The notes: a model not told the origin generated them from the sequence alone. DNA of 64,000 bases from Vibrio atlanticus (GCF_024347315.1 NZ_AP025461.1:1541757-1605756); one strand, 5' to 3'. Shown: positions 27,587 through 37,034, counted from the first letter of the stretch. Numbers and translations are program-made.

Positions 27587-28039
27587 TTAGCTCAATTTCA
27601 CTCGGTAAAGTGGGTTTACTGGTTTGTCGACAAAATACGACCAGATATGATCGTAGACCGCATGTTGGTTAGGAAACGGCGCAAGTGCTTTCGCTTCCTC
27701 TAAATCGCACCAGCGGTACTCTGTATGTTCGTCATTCAGTTCAATCGCTTGGTTGGGTGGGCATAGCACCGCAAACACAGGGATTAGCTGAATCACATTA
27801 ACGTGAGCCTCGTAAAACTGCTCCAGAAACTGCGCGTTATACAAAGCTTCCACTTTAATTTGGGTCTCTTCTTCAAACTCGCGCACGATAGCCTGCCAGC
27901 CTGTTTCACCTGCTTCAATCGAGCCTGCGACATGGCACCAAAATTCGCCCTTCACACGCTTCATTAATAGCATTTTCATTTGTCCGTCGACCTCTGAAAG
28001 AGCGACACCGGATACAATTGAAGTATTGAGTGGAATCAT
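27587..28039 (-). CDS. Nudix hydrolase
   Basis: A 150-residue protein with a Nudix box GSIEAGETGWQAIVREFEEE followed by TQI, matching GX5EX7REUXEEXGU except Thr in place of the last Gly. The catalytic Glu residues are present. The N-terminal strand includes MLLMKRVKGEFWCHVAG. The sequence resembles dihydroneopterin-triphosphate-type or general (d)NTP pyrophosphatases, but the substrate cannot be told. It is convergent with the RibD-type deaminase. Confidence 0.85.
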   Translation of the reverse strand: MIPLNTSIVSGVALSEVDGQMKMLLMKRVKGEFWCHVAGSIEAGETGWQAIVREFEEETQIKVEALYNAQFLEQFYEAHVNVIQLIPVFAVLCPPNQAIELNDEHTEYRWCDLEEAKALAPFPNQHAVYDHIWSYFVDKPVNPLYRVKLS

Positions 28040-28330
28040 AACGTTACCTTAGTTTTCATAAGAGGGCGGCAAGGCTACCACCCTTCGTTTGTGAAGTTAC
28101 CTTCTATGATTAAAAACGAGAAGTTACTCATCAATTAATGAAGTTCAAGCCATAACTCATGGGTTCCGTGTTAAGCGTCTCGCTTAGCTATCCAGTAATA
28201 GAACCATTTCTTATTTGAGGCGCTTTTCGATAAAGAGTAGAATCGCCGCCTTGTACTGTGTTTAAAACCTTTAAACATACACAGTAGACTCACAACCATT
28301 TATCACCACGATATAAGTATTAATACGACT

Positions 28331-30055
28331 ATGCACTCATCAAAACCAACGCACGACTCAGAAAACAGCCATACTCCTGAGCATTGCTTCACTCGTTTTC
28401 AACAGCCGATCGAGTCATATTCGTTGCCTGAGCGTTTCACATTCCCGTTCTATTATGAACCGCATCCACTGTGTGAAATCGCCTCTCATCAGCTTCAACA
28501 ATATCTAGAAACGCAAACCGACTGGCAGCATGACTTCGGGCTAAATTCAGACGCAGGCCGCGGAAAAATGTTTGGTGTGTTACTGGTGAAAAGCCCTGAA
28601 GGTGAGCTTGGTTACTTCTCTGCTTTCTCTGGAAAAATCGCCGACCAAAACCTACTGCCTCACTTTGTGCCGCCCGTATTTGACATGTTGAGCAGCGACA
28701 GCTTTTTCCATCAAGACACAGCCGACATGATGGCTGTGAATGCGAAATTTAAAGCGCTGCAAGCAAACGCTGATTACCTTGAACTGTGCGAGCAACTGGC
28801 ACAACAAAAAGCACAAGCTGAACAAGAGATTGAAGCTCAGCGTTTATTAATTATAGAAGGCCGAAAAACACGTAAAGAACAACGCGAACAAGGTAAAGAA
28901 AACCTTGATGAGCAAGCCTTCGAACAGCTAAATAACGAGCTAAATAACGAGCTAAACAAAGCCAGTGTTGCCGACAAGAATCAACAAAAATATCTCAAGC
29001 TCAACTGGGAACAGATCCTAAACGAGTTACAAATCAAAGTTGATGTGTTCACTAATCAACTAGCTGAACTCAAAGAGCAAAGAGCACACATTTCTCATCA
29101 GCTTCAGCACAAACTGTTTTCACAATACGCTTTCCAGAATGCGGAAGGAAACATTGAGGATCTGAACCAGATCTTTGAAGACACGCCAAACAAGATACCA
29201 CCAGCAGGTTCTGGCGAGTGTGCCGCACCCAAGCTTTTGCAATACGCGTATTTAAACGGTTACACACCATTGGCACTGGCTGAATTTTGGTGGGGTCGTT
29301 CTCCAAAGTCGGAAATCCGCAAACACAAAAAATACTACGCCTCTTGCCAAAGTAAGTGTGTACCGATTTTAGGCCATATGATGAAAGGCCTTGAAGTCGA
29401 TCCCAACCCATTGCTAGAAAACCCAGCAGAAGGCAAAGACCTCGATATCTTATTCCAAGACGATCACATCGTTGTGGTGCACAAACCAGCAGGTTTTCTA
29501 TCAGTTCCGGGTAAAACCATCAAAGATTCGGCCTACACTCGCGTTCAAGAAATGCATCCCGATGTTGAAGGGCCATTTGTTATCCACCGCTTGGATATGG
29601 CGACCTCTGGCATTCTAATATTTGCGCTTACACGACGTGCGAACAAAAGCTTACAGAAACAGTTCATTACTCGTGAAGTTGAGAAGCGTTACGTGGCAAT
29701 GATAGAAGGCGTTTTAGAGCAAGGTGAAGGCTATGTTCGCTTACCATTGCGTGGAGACTTATACGATCGTCCTCGTCAGATTGTCTGCTTCGAACACGGC
29801 AAGCCTGCTGAAACGAAGTGGGAAGTGATTGAGCGAAACCAAGACACAACAAAGGTTTACCTGCACCCTAAAACAGGGCGTACACACCAGTTGCGTGTTC
29901 ACTGTTCACACGAAGAAGGCCTTAACATGCCTATCGTCGGTGATGGCCTATATGGCAATAAAGCCGACCGACTGCACCTACACGCAGAAAGGCTAGCACT
30001 GCACCACCCAGTAACCAAAGAGTGGATGGAGTTCCAGTTCGACGCTGAATTCTAA
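28331..30055 (+). CDS. RluA-family pseudouridine synthase with long coiled-coil N-terminal extension
   Basis: A 574-residue protein. The C-terminal 220 residues are an RluA-type synthase: DDHIVVVHKPAGFLSVPG, the catalytic HRLDMATSG with Asp422, and KTGRTHQLRVH. The N-terminal 350 residues contain a charged, Gln/Glu-rich coiled coil (about 155-265) with a short NELN repeat, and a segment GSGECAAPKLLQYAYLNGY that is also found in long RluA-like synthases. The site modified (rRNA or tRNA) is not identifiable. Translation stops at the edge of an 18-bp tandem repeat. Confidence 0.88.
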   Translation: MHSSKPTHDSENSHTPEHCFTRFQQPIESYSLPERFTFPFYYEPHPLCEIASHQLQQYLETQTDWQHDFGLNSDAGRGKMFGVLLVKSPEGELGYFSAFSGKIADQNLLPHFVPPVFDMLSSDSFFHQDTADMMAVNAKFKALQANADYLELCEQLAQQKAQAEQEIEAQRLLIIEGRKTRKEQREQGKENLDEQAFEQLNNELNNELNKASVADKNQQKYLKLNWEQILNELQIKVDVFTNQLAELKEQRAHISHQLQHKLFSQYAFQNAEGNIEDLNQIFEDTPNKIPPAGSGECAAPKLLQYAYLNGYTPLALAEFWWGRSPKSEIRKHKKYYASCQSKCVPILGHMMKGLEVDPNPLLENPAEGKDLDILFQDDHIVVVHKPAGFLSVPGKTIKDSAYTRVQEMHPDVEGPFVIHRLDMATSGILIFALTRRANKSLQKQFITREVEKRYVAMIEGVLEQGEGYVRLPLRGDLYDRPRQIVCFEHGKPAETKWEVIERNQDTTKVYLHPKTGRTHQLRVHCSHEEGLNMPIVGDGLYGNKADRLHLHAERLALHHPVTKEWMEFQFDAEF

Positions 30056-30103
30056 GCGTTAAGCCTATTTTCTGCGTTAAGCCTACTTTCTGCGTTAAGC
30101 CTA
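30056..30103. repeat. Tandem repeat, three copies, 18-bp period, directly after a stop codon
   Basis: GCGTTAAGCCTA occurs at 30056, 30074 and 30092, with linker TTTTCT-type sequence between. The first copy starts one base after the TAA of the pseudouridine synthase. A 12-bp hairpin without a T run follows at 30114-30140. Confidence 0.8.
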
Positions 30104-30113
30104 AGAGATAAAC

Positions 30114-30140
30114 CAGAGTCACAAACCATTTGTGACTCTG
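30114..30140 (+). terminator. Strong hairpin after the pseudouridine synthase gene
   Basis: A perfect 12-bp stem (CAGAGTCACAAA and its complement) has a 3-nt loop. The sequence downstream is only moderately T-rich (ACTCCCTCTTT), so termination is likely but the element could instead stabilise the mRNA 3' end. Confidence 0.6.
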
Positions 30141-30257
30141 ACTCCCTCTTTCTCCTACCCCTTTCGGATAATTCACCACGCTTATTGCACTACATCAAGG
30201 TCCACTTTGTTGTGAGGAGTAGCATGCGCCTCTTCTTCTTTCCTTGAGGCCTTTGAT

Positions 30258-30638
30258 ATGTCATCAGCTGCTTTGAATATACAACCCAACACAACGACTT
30301 CTTCCGTGATCGCTTCGCAAGCACTAAGCTTGAAACCACTCACAAACAAAAAGCCAGATTTAAACTCGGCAATGCTCAATCTAATTGAAGAAGTGAAAAA
30401 CGAACTCCCTCTTTACGAGTCGGAGACGTTTATCTGTGGGCCAAAAGGAAACTGCGCCGGTTGTTCTAAGAAACTATTGGAGATGGTCGACAGTGAGTTG
30501 ATGTATTGGGAACACAGCATTTCAATTGGTCAAGGCCCTAACTTCGAAGAGCTGCGTCGCTTTGGTAAGCTATGCAGCAGCGTTAGACGTGGCTTAGAGC
30601 GAAACGGGTTAGTCGAAAAGCGCCCAAAGAAAAGGTAA
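30258..30638 (+). CDS. Hypothetical protein with Cys motif, 126 aa
   Basis: A soluble protein with a low-complexity Ser/Thr-rich N-terminus, then ESETFICGPKGNCAGCSKKL, a CX5CX2C cluster that could bind zinc or an Fe-S centre. It ends in a helical region (FEELRRFGKLCSSVRRGLERNG) and a very basic tail (KRPKKR), suggesting nucleic-acid contact. ATG 30258 follows GAGG at some distance. I do not recognise a characterised family. It stands alone between two promoters. Confidence 0.65.
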   Translation: MSSAALNIQPNTTTSSVIASQALSLKPLTNKKPDLNSAMLNLIEEVKNELPLYESETFICGPKGNCAGCSKKLLEMVDSELMYWEHSISIGQGPNFEELRRFGKLCSSVRRGLERNGLVEKRPKKR

Positions 30639-30927
30639 CAGTCCAACTCGATAATCATTACAATGTGTCGTAGGCTGTTACAAGCTACCCTCGATTAACT
30701 GATTGAACTCGTTAACTATAAGGGTGATAGTACTTTGTATTACAATTCAGAGTACAGACCGATTCATCGAAACTCAATCATAGGTACGAATTCATAGAAG
30801 CTAGTTCATAGATATTTTTCGCCATTGTCTTGAGCGACTCTAACCTTCATTTCTGCTTAGCTTTGAACCTTCGGAAAACCAACATCACATTCATTTAAAG
30901 CCCTTTATTGGATAGCGGGGAAATACC

Positions 30928-32124
30928 TTGAAGAAACCACAACCAATACTGGGTCAGACCGGTATGCTATTTTTCCTCGTCATCATCAGTGCGTTTCCTC
31001 CATTGACCATCGACCTGTATTTGCCAGCCCTTCCACAAATGGTCGAGGTGTTCAATACCGACCAATCGATGGTCAACCTAACCCTGAGCAGTTACTTCGT
31101 GACCTATGCGGTTGGCCTGTTGTTCTGGGGACCACTCAGTGAAAAGTTCGGGCGTAAGCCGATTCTACTCATTGGCATCGCAAGCTATATGGTGGCGAGC
31201 GTCTTATGTGCCATGACCAATAGCATCGAGCAGTTGATTGGTGCTCGTATATTCCAAGCCTTTGCGGGCAGTGCCATCACCGTTATCGCAACCGCCATTG
31301 TGAAAGACCTTTATGATGGCCGAGAACGCGAAAAGATCATGGCGACTATCATGTCTCTGGTGATCATCGCACCGATGGTCGCGCCTGTATTTGGTGCTTT
31401 CCTGCTGAAAATAGCGTCTTGGAGAATGATGTTTGTCACCCTCGCCATTTTTGGTGCATTTGCGTCAGTATTAGCTTGCTGCTACCGAGAAACGCTCGAA
31501 AACAAATACCAAGGTTCTATATTCCGCTCATGGGGAAGAATGGGCGTGGTCATGAAAAACCGCTCGTTCGTCAAGCTGCTGGTCATTTTCTCTATCATAC
31601 CGATGGCGTTGATGGGCTTTCTTGCGGCGGGTTCTTATATCTACATCGATCACTTTGGATTGACCGAACAACAGTTTAGTTACGCGTTCGCATTCAATGC
31701 ATTGTGCGCCTCATTTGGCCCAACAATTTATATGAAGTTGTCCTACAGAATATCAGTTCAAAAGGTCATCTCTGGATGTTTTGCTTTATTGGCGATAGCA
31801 GGAATCTTTACCCTAACCATCGGCGACTTGTCCCCTTGGTTCTTTATGTTTATCGCAGCACCAGCGACGCTGATGGTTATCATCATGCGTGTACCAGGCA
31901 CCAACTTAATGCTGAACCAGCAAGATCATGACACGGGCTCTGCCGTCGCACTGATACAGTTCTTCAGCATGATTTGTGGCTCGCTTGGCATGGTGTTGGT
32001 TTCAATACGCCCAGAGTCACTGATTGAAAACCTAGGCTTTATCCAATTATCGGTGGGAATCCTAGGCGGCTTGATGTGGCTGATGGTCAGAAACAAAGAG
32101 TATGTGACTAAGAAACTAAATTAA
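30928..32124 (+). CDS. MFS drug-resistance transporter, Bcr/CflA family
   Basis: A 398-residue protein with 12 predicted membrane helices. The N-terminal ISAFPPLTIDLYLPALPQM and the loop-2/3 motif GPLSEKFGRKPILL (motif A of the DHA1 drug:proton antiporters) identify the Bcr/CflA family. RIFQAFAGSAITVIATAIVK is also characteristic. The start is TTG 30928, supported by GCGGGGA seven bases upstream; no ATG is available before the first helix. Substrates of the family include bicyclomycin, sulfonamides and amino acids such as cysteine. The upstream gap of 288 bp shows no feature I can name. Confidence 0.88.
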   Translation: MKKPQPILGQTGMLFFLVIISAFPPLTIDLYLPALPQMVEVFNTDQSMVNLTLSSYFVTYAVGLLFWGPLSEKFGRKPILLIGIASYMVASVLCAMTNSIEQLIGARIFQAFAGSAITVIATAIVKDLYDGREREKIMATIMSLVIIAPMVAPVFGAFLLKIASWRMMFVTLAIFGAFASVLACCYRETLENKYQGSIFRSWGRMGVVMKNRSFVKLLVIFSIIPMALMGFLAAGSYIYIDHFGLTEQQFSYAFAFNALCASFGPTIYMKLSYRISVQKVISGCFALLAIAGIFTLTIGDLSPWFFMFIAAPATLMVIIMRVPGTNLMLNQQDHDTGSAVALIQFFSMICGSLGMVLVSIRPESLIENLGFIQLSVGILGGLMWLMVRNKEYVTKKLN

Positions 32125-32151
32125 GCTCTTCCAAAATAGCTAAGTTATGTA

Positions 32152-32189
32152 CTCAAACACGATTTAGGGCGTCCTCGATCGTGTTTGAG
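32152..32189. repeat. 12-bp perfect inverted repeat between genes
   Basis: CTCAAACACGAT (32152-32163) and its complement (32178-32189) are separated by 14 nt. There is no T tract. It could be a factor-independent mRNA end or an operator for the hydrolase gene downstream. Confidence 0.6.
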
Positions 32190-32250
32190 GTCTCGCCCTC
32201 ACTGGCTTTAGCGCATATTGGCTCCAATCACCTAAATTGGAGTTAAAACC

Positions 32251-33267
32251 ATGAAATGGACACATTTACTGTTCACATCCCTACTTTTCCTTTGCAGTTC
32301 AGCCATCGCTTCCGATGTCGGGTTCACTCAAGTCACCTTAACTGACGATCCTAATCGCCCGCTAAACACTGTCATTTGGTATCCCACACAAGATGTATCA
32401 GACACAACCTTGATTAGCGATAACCCAGCCTTCATCGGCACGCAAGTCATCAAAGATGGAGAGATTCAATCCGGCACTTTTCCAATAGTACTGTTATCAC
32501 ACGGTTACCGAGGAAACTGGCGAAACCAAAACTGGTTGGCGACCGAACTTGCGAGTCGTGGCTACATCGTAGCGGCCACTGACCATCCGGGAACCACTTC
32601 TTTCGACCAATCCCCGAAGCAAGCAGCGAAATGGTGGGAGAGACCACAAGATATGTCACGCATTCTGGACTACTTGTTATCCCAAACCCAGTGGAAGCAA
32701 TTTGCTGACGCTGAAAATGTTACCGCAATCGGGCACTCTTTAGGTGGCTGGACTGTAATGCAACTGGCTGGAGCTAAACTGGATAGACCAACCTTTGAGG
32801 CTAATTGTTTGGTATACCCGAACCCACGGATTTGTGGACTCGCTGTGGAGTTAGGGCTATCCAAAGTCCAAGCCCAAGAACCAAGCAATAAAGACCTTTC
32901 AGACCCTCGAATTCAACGTGTAGTTAGCCTTGATCTGGGGCTTGCTCGCAGCTTCTCAGTCGGCAGCTTAAATGACATCACAGTGCCAACCTTAATACTC
33001 GCAGCTGGAGTCGATATTGGGGGAGATCTACCTCAGGCATTAGAGTCTGGCTACATTGCTGAGCACATGCCTCTTAATTTAAGACGTTATAAGGTCTATG
33101 AAAGCGCTACCCATTTCAGCTTCATTCAAAGCTGCAAACCTGGGGCAATACCAATACTTGAAGAAGAAGTGCCAGGCGATGGCATTATTTGTAAAGATGG
33201 CGTTGGTACATCACGAGACCGGTTGCATCAATTGTTCTTAAACGACATTGTTAGTTTTCTGAATTGA
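32251..33267 (+). CDS. Secreted alpha/beta hydrolase, dienelactone-hydrolase/PAF-acetylhydrolase-like
   Basis: A 338-residue protein. The signal peptide (MKWTHLLFTSLLFLCSSAIA) is followed by an alpha/beta-hydrolase core: FPIVLLSHGYRGNWRNQ (oxyanion region), nucleophile elbow AIGHSLGGW (Ser), IAAGVD-type acid region (TLILAAGVDIG) and a late His (SATHFSFIQSC). The closest pattern is the family of predicted dienelactone hydrolases related to platelet-activating-factor acetylhydrolase. It is probably a periplasmic or secreted esterase. TTGGAG upstream supports ATG 32251. Confidence 0.82.
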   Translation: MKWTHLLFTSLLFLCSSAIASDVGFTQVTLTDDPNRPLNTVIWYPTQDVSDTTLISDNPAFIGTQVIKDGEIQSGTFPIVLLSHGYRGNWRNQNWLATELASRGYIVAATDHPGTTSFDQSPKQAAKWWERPQDMSRILDYLLSQTQWKQFADAENVTAIGHSLGGWTVMQLAGAKLDRPTFEANCLVYPNPRICGLAVELGLSKVQAQEPSNKDLSDPRIQRVVSLDLGLARSFSVGSLNDITVPTLILAAGVDIGGDLPQALESGYIAEHMPLNLRRYKVYESATHFSFIQSCKPGAIPILEEEVPGDGIICKDGVGTSRDRLHQLFLNDIVSFLN

Positions 33268-33287
33268 TTAACGGAAAGCAAACACAC

Positions 33288-34352
33288 TCAATCTAACACT
33301 AGTGGCGAACTTCGATACTCACTCGGAGTTTGCCCAGTTATCCTTGAAAACTCTCGATTGAAATTGGACTTGGTCTGAAAGCCCGAACTAAGAAAGATGT
33401 CAGTTATCGCTTCATCACTTTGCTTCAGGAGAGTCTTAGCATGCTCAATTCGATAGGTGTTAATCACCTTTGAAATGTTCTGGTGGTGAGTTTGATTAAT
33501 CGCAGACGATATTTTTCGAGCTGGGATACCTAGCTTTCTCGCCACTCGATTGAGGGACAAATCAGGATCTTTGAACACCTGATGATCCTTCATTAATGCA
33601 TCAAACTTAGCGACGATTTGCGGGACTTCTTCATCGACTTTTAAGCTTCTCGACGATACCGCAGATACATCGATATCTTCAGGAGAATAGCTTGGTGTTG
33701 TCAGTTCACTCTGCTGTTGGTTTTGTTCCTGAATCGGAGACGTACTAGTGCTGACAACAATCACAGTCCCAACAATCGCAGGAATAAGAACTAAGTAGCT
33801 AATAGATAGGATCAAGTCTGTGTGTTGTGCGTTGAGCAGCAAAATATCATACGAGATAATGCTATCCACGAGAGCTGAAAACAGTAAGGCTATACCAGCC
33901 GTACGCTCTGCATACAAAACATTCGATACATCACTCAGCCTGACGTGCTCTGGAAAGTTAAACGATGACTTCAACAACAAGCAGCCATAGCCGAGGTACA
34001 ACGAGATCAACAATAGATCAATCGTTCCATCCCAAATATACGAATAAGAAAAGGAGCCAACCAGAACAACCACTGGGCCTAAGCAATGCAAAAGAGACAA
34101 AGGTTTACTTCGATGAACTCCCGCAAAGCAGAGCCATGCAGCCACCGGTATACTTGCCCCTAGAACCGGTTGTAAGAAACGGAACAGTGCAATATCAAAC
34201 GTCCAACGTAGCCCAACGACAGTAATCATCAACGCACACAACATAATAAACCAAAACGGTTTTTGGCTTGTTTGTGGGTAACGATATCGAAGCAAAACAG
34301 CCGTGATAAATAACAACAGAGCAGCAACAAATGGCAGGGGAATGGCGAGCAT
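33288..34352 (-). CDS. AraC-family regulator with membrane-embedded N-terminal half
   Basis: A 354-residue protein. Residues 1-210 contain about seven hydrophobic segments (VAALLLFITAVLL, FWFIMLCALMITVVGL and so on), so the sensor half is integral to the membrane. The C-terminal 100 residues are an AraC/XylS double helix-turn-helix (LNRVARKLGIPARKISSAIN and DIFLSSGFQTKSNFNREFSR, ending TGQTPSEYR). Membrane AraC regulators sense unknown envelope or external signals. GGAAC four bases upstream supports ATG 34352. It is convergent with the secreted hydrolase and could control it. Confidence 0.85.
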   Translation of the reverse strand: MLAIPLPFVAALLLFITAVLLRYRYPQTSQKPFWFIMLCALMITVVGLRWTFDIALFRFLQPVLGASIPVAAWLCFAGVHRSKPLSLLHCLGPVVVLVGSFSYSYIWDGTIDLLLISLYLGYGCLLLKSSFNFPEHVRLSDVSNVLYAERTAGIALLFSALVDSIISYDILLLNAQHTDLILSISYLVLIPAIVGTVIVVSTSTSPIQEQNQQQSELTTPSYSPEDIDVSAVSSRSLKVDEEVPQIVAKFDALMKDHQVFKDPDLSLNRVARKLGIPARKISSAINQTHHQNISKVINTYRIEHAKTLLKQSDEAITDIFLSSGFQTKSNFNREFSRITGQTPSEYRSSPLVLD

Positions 34353-34448
34353 CAAAGTTCCATTTTAATAACAGAGTATATAGCGTCGATAGCTCAATAA
34401 GTATCGATGATAACTTGAACTCATGGTAATTCATTCGCCATATATAAT

Positions 34449-34472
34449 AAAGACTCCTAGTCAGGAGCCTTT
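34449..34472 (-). terminator. Terminator of the NhaC-type carrier gene
   Basis: On the minus strand the stem AAAGGCTCCT pairs with AGGAGTCTTT (one mismatch-type pair) around a 4-nt loop, followed by a T/A-rich run, 40 bp after the stop at 34513. Confidence 0.75.
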
Positions 34473-34512
34473 ATTATCAAAATCAGTGATAACTAAGTTT
34501 GGTCAGTTGCTA

Positions 34513-35871
34513 TTAAGCGTTAGCCACTTGGCGTGCCGGGTGTTTGATAAACACAGCGACTACAGCCACGATTGCAAGTGCAAAACAGTAGTAAGAGTTA
34601 GACACGATTTCTAGAGGCGATAGGTTAAACACAGAGCCCAATAGCAATACCTGAGCACCGTAAGGCAACACGCCTTGAATCACACAAGAGAAGATATCCA
34701 ACAAGCTTGCTGAGCGACGCGGAGACACATTGTTCTCTTCCGCCAATTGGCGAGCCACACTACCAGATACAATAATCGCTACCGTGTTGTTTGCAGTACA
34801 TAGGTTCACCATAGATACCAAGCCAGCAATACCTAGCTCACTCGCACGGCCATTCGCTTGCTTAGAGTGTGAAGAGCCAAACGCACGAATCACACCACTT
34901 ACCAAGTTAGTCAGAAACGCCAATCCACCTTGACGACGCATTAGCTCACTCAAACCACCAATCAGCATCGACAGTAAGAAGATCTCTTGCATGTTGCCGA
35001 AGCCTGCATAGATATCTTGAGCGTAATCAGTCATACCGTAGTTCTCAACAGAACCTAGGCTCACGCCACCCGCTAGCAAGATACCAATGGTCAGCACGAC
35101 GAATACATTCATGCCCGATACCGCAAGAATCAGAATAGTGATGTACGGCAGAACTTTGAGCCACTCAATTGAGCCTGTTTCAGGCACTTGAGTTGCCGTG
35201 CTATTGAAAGCAAAGATGACAATCGCTATCAATGCAGCAGGAAGTGCAATGCGGATGTTCTCTTTAAACTTGTCTCTCATCTCACAGCCTTGCGAACGTG
35301 TCGCGGCAATCGTGGTATCAGAGATGATTGAAAGGTTGTCACCAAACATCGCGCCACTTAAAACAACACCAGCCGTCAGTGGGATGCTCATGCCTGCTGA
35401 ATCTGCAATGCCTAACGCAACAGGTGCAACCGCAGCGATGGTACCCATCGACGTACCCATTGCGGTCGCAATGAAAGCAGAAATAAGGAAGATACCCGGT
35501 AGAATCATGCTTGTCGGAATCGCCGATAGGCCAAGATTTACGGTCGCGTCAACGCCGCCAGACGCTTTAGCCACAGCCGCAAAAGCACCCGCCAATAGGT
35601 AGATCATACACATTGCGATAATGTCTTTGTGACCGACTCCACCCAAGAATTGCTCGATAGCGCGGTTCAACTTATCTTTGCTTAGCAACAACGCCAACAT
35701 CACAGCAGGCAAAGCTGCAATTGGAGCTGGAAGCTGATAGAAAGCAAAATCGACGCCTTGCAGTGACAAGTACGTACCTACGCCAATAAACAGCGCTAGG
35801 AACACGATCAGAGGGATAAGCGCAACTGCAGAAGGGGCAATTACAGCATTAGAATTTTTCGAATTGGACAT
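34513..35871 (-). CDS. metT: NhaC-family sodium-coupled carrier, probable methionine transporter
   Basis: A 452-residue protein with 11-12 hydrophobic segments. Blocks such as FIATAMGTSMGTIAAVAPVA, SGAMFGDNLSIISDTTIAAT and CTANNTVAIIVSG are typical of the NhaC/ArsB-like ion transporter superfamily. Family members are annotated as Na+/H+ antiporters, but a branch found in Vibrio and Shewanella (MetT) has been predicted by regulon analysis to import methionine. The promoter here carries tandem MetJ-like boxes over its -35 element (35905-35954), which supports methionine transport. That is an inference from the operator, not from the protein alone. Confidence 0.75.
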   Translation of the reverse strand: MSNSKNSNAVIAPSAVALIPLIVFLALFIGVGTYLSLQGVDFAFYQLPAPIAALPAVMLALLLSKDKLNRAIEQFLGGVGHKDIIAMCMIYLLAGAFAAVAKASGGVDATVNLGLSAIPTSMILPGIFLISAFIATAMGTSMGTIAAVAPVALGIADSAGMSIPLTAGVVLSGAMFGDNLSIISDTTIAATRSQGCEMRDKFKENIRIALPAALIAIVIFAFNSTATQVPETGSIEWLKVLPYITILILAVSGMNVFVVLTIGILLAGGVSLGSVENYGMTDYAQDIYAGFGNMQEIFLLSMLIGGLSELMRRQGGLAFLTNLVSGVIRAFGSSHSKQANGRASELGIAGLVSMVNLCTANNTVAIIVSGSVARQLAEENNVSPRRSASLLDIFSCVIQGVLPYGAQVLLLGSVFNLSPLEIVSNSYYCFALAIVAVVAVFIKHPARQVANA

Positions 35872-35904
35872 GGAACATCAACGCAATAGAACAGGAAGGT
35901 GAGC

Positions 35905-35954
35905 AGACTAATGTCACACTTAGAGCTTGTCAACGTCTAGACGTCTAAACGCCC
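35905..35954 (-). promoter_or_regulatory. Promoter with MetJ-type operator
   Basis: Read on the minus strand, three consecutive 8-bp boxes are GGGCGTTT, AGACGTCT and AGACGTTG (35954 to 35931). The middle one is the exact consensus met box AGACGTCT, and its neighbours match at 5 and 6 of 8 positions, in the correct tandem phase. The last box runs into TTGACA (35933-35928), a consensus -35, and TAGTCT follows 17 bp further as a modest -10. MetJ bound here would block RNA polymerase when S-adenosylmethionine is abundant. Confidence 0.75.
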
Positions 35955-36001
35955 AATTTAATGCAAAGTAATAAGCACGCCATTGAACATCACATAATAG
36001 A

Positions 36002-36034
36002 AAAGGCTACTTACTAACCAAGTAAGCAGCCTTT
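36002..36034 (-). terminator. Terminator of the hydratase-like gene
   Basis: On the minus strand AAAGGCT-(G)-CTTACT pairs with AGTAAG-(T)-AGCCTTT and is followed by TTCTATT. It lies 29 bp after the stop at 36063 and insulates the MetJ-controlled promoter. Confidence 0.8.
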
Positions 36035-36062
36035 GGATAACAGATCATGTAAGCAGAAAGCT

Positions 36063-36827
36063 TTATAACTTTTGTTTAAATATCACTTCATATTCGCCTA
36101 ACTCGTCATAACGTACTGTCGTTAGTTGATCGAATTCGACTTCAACAACACCACAATATGACCCGGTAATAATGGCCTCACCCGCTTCGAAGCTAACACC
36201 ACGTTGAGTCATGGTGTTAATCAGCCAATAGATAGGCGTTTGTGGTAGTGAGTTTGGGTGCTTACCTGCGAATGCTTGAACTTGTTCGCCTTGCGTCACT
36301 TCAATGTTGATCTCAGCAGAAGTGAACGCTTTTTCACGGTCAATCTCTGGTCCAATGAACAGGCCTTGGTTTACTAGGCCATCAGCAAGCTTTTCGTAGA
36401 ACTCAGCACCACTGTCATCAGCAAAGCGAGATTGAATTAACTCAAGGGCCATATGGCAAGAACCGATAGCGTCATTGATTTGCTCTTCGCTGTAACCTTC
36501 TTGGTTTGCAGGTAGGCTCTTAACAAGCGTAAATGCAATTTCAGGCTCAACGCGTACTACGTCGTTGTCAGCAAACAGTTCGCAAACCTCGCCTTGTTGA
36601 ACACTACCCGAGAAAATAGGCGCAACAATGAACTTGTCTTCAGCCAAAGGAAGCAAACACTTCCAACCACCGACCTTGTCGCTCTTGAGATCGATCATTG
36701 ATGATTGGATCTTTAGCGCATCTTCCAAGTTATTCGGACGATACTGTTCGTCCAATCTTGGGGCTTTGGTTCCCGCAACGCGGCGACTTAGCAGCTCTTC
36801 AGCTGCTTGCCTAAATACATTTGTCAT
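36063..36827 (-). CDS. Fumarylacetoacetate-hydrolase superfamily, 2-keto-4-pentenoate hydratase-like
   Basis: A 254-residue protein. VGGWKCLLPL and VRVEPEIAFTL (the metal-binding Glu region) and ALELIQSRFAD fit the hydratase/decarboxylase branch (MhpD/DmpE-like) of the FAH superfamily. These enzymes use Mg2+ to hydrate 2-oxo-4-enoates in aromatic degradation. No other catabolic genes are nearby, so the true substrate is unknown. AAAGGTGGT upstream supports ATG 36827. Confidence 0.75.
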   Translation of the reverse strand: MTNVFRQAAEELLSRRVAGTKAPRLDEQYRPNNLEDALKIQSSMIDLKSDKVGGWKCLLPLAEDKFIVAPIFSGSVQQGEVCELFADNDVVRVEPEIAFTLVKSLPANQEGYSEEQINDAIGSCHMALELIQSRFADDSGAEFYEKLADGLVNQGLFIGPEIDREKAFTSAEINIEVTQGEQVQAFAGKHPNSLPQTPIYWLINTMTQRGVSFEAGEAIITGSYCGVVEVEFDQLTTVRYDELGEYEVIFKQKL

Positions 36828-37034
36828 ATAATACCACCTTTATTGTTATGACCAGTATAATATCGGATTTCTTGAAGCTTGAATAGACAATTAAACAACG
36901 AACCAACACCGCAAATTCAGTCATTAATTTCCGCATATTCTAAACGTAACCACATAAAACCATGTTGATTTCAATAAGGAAAAAGCCAGTAAATTGATTA
37001 CTAGCTTTCTAAGCGTACTACTGATGACTAGACT

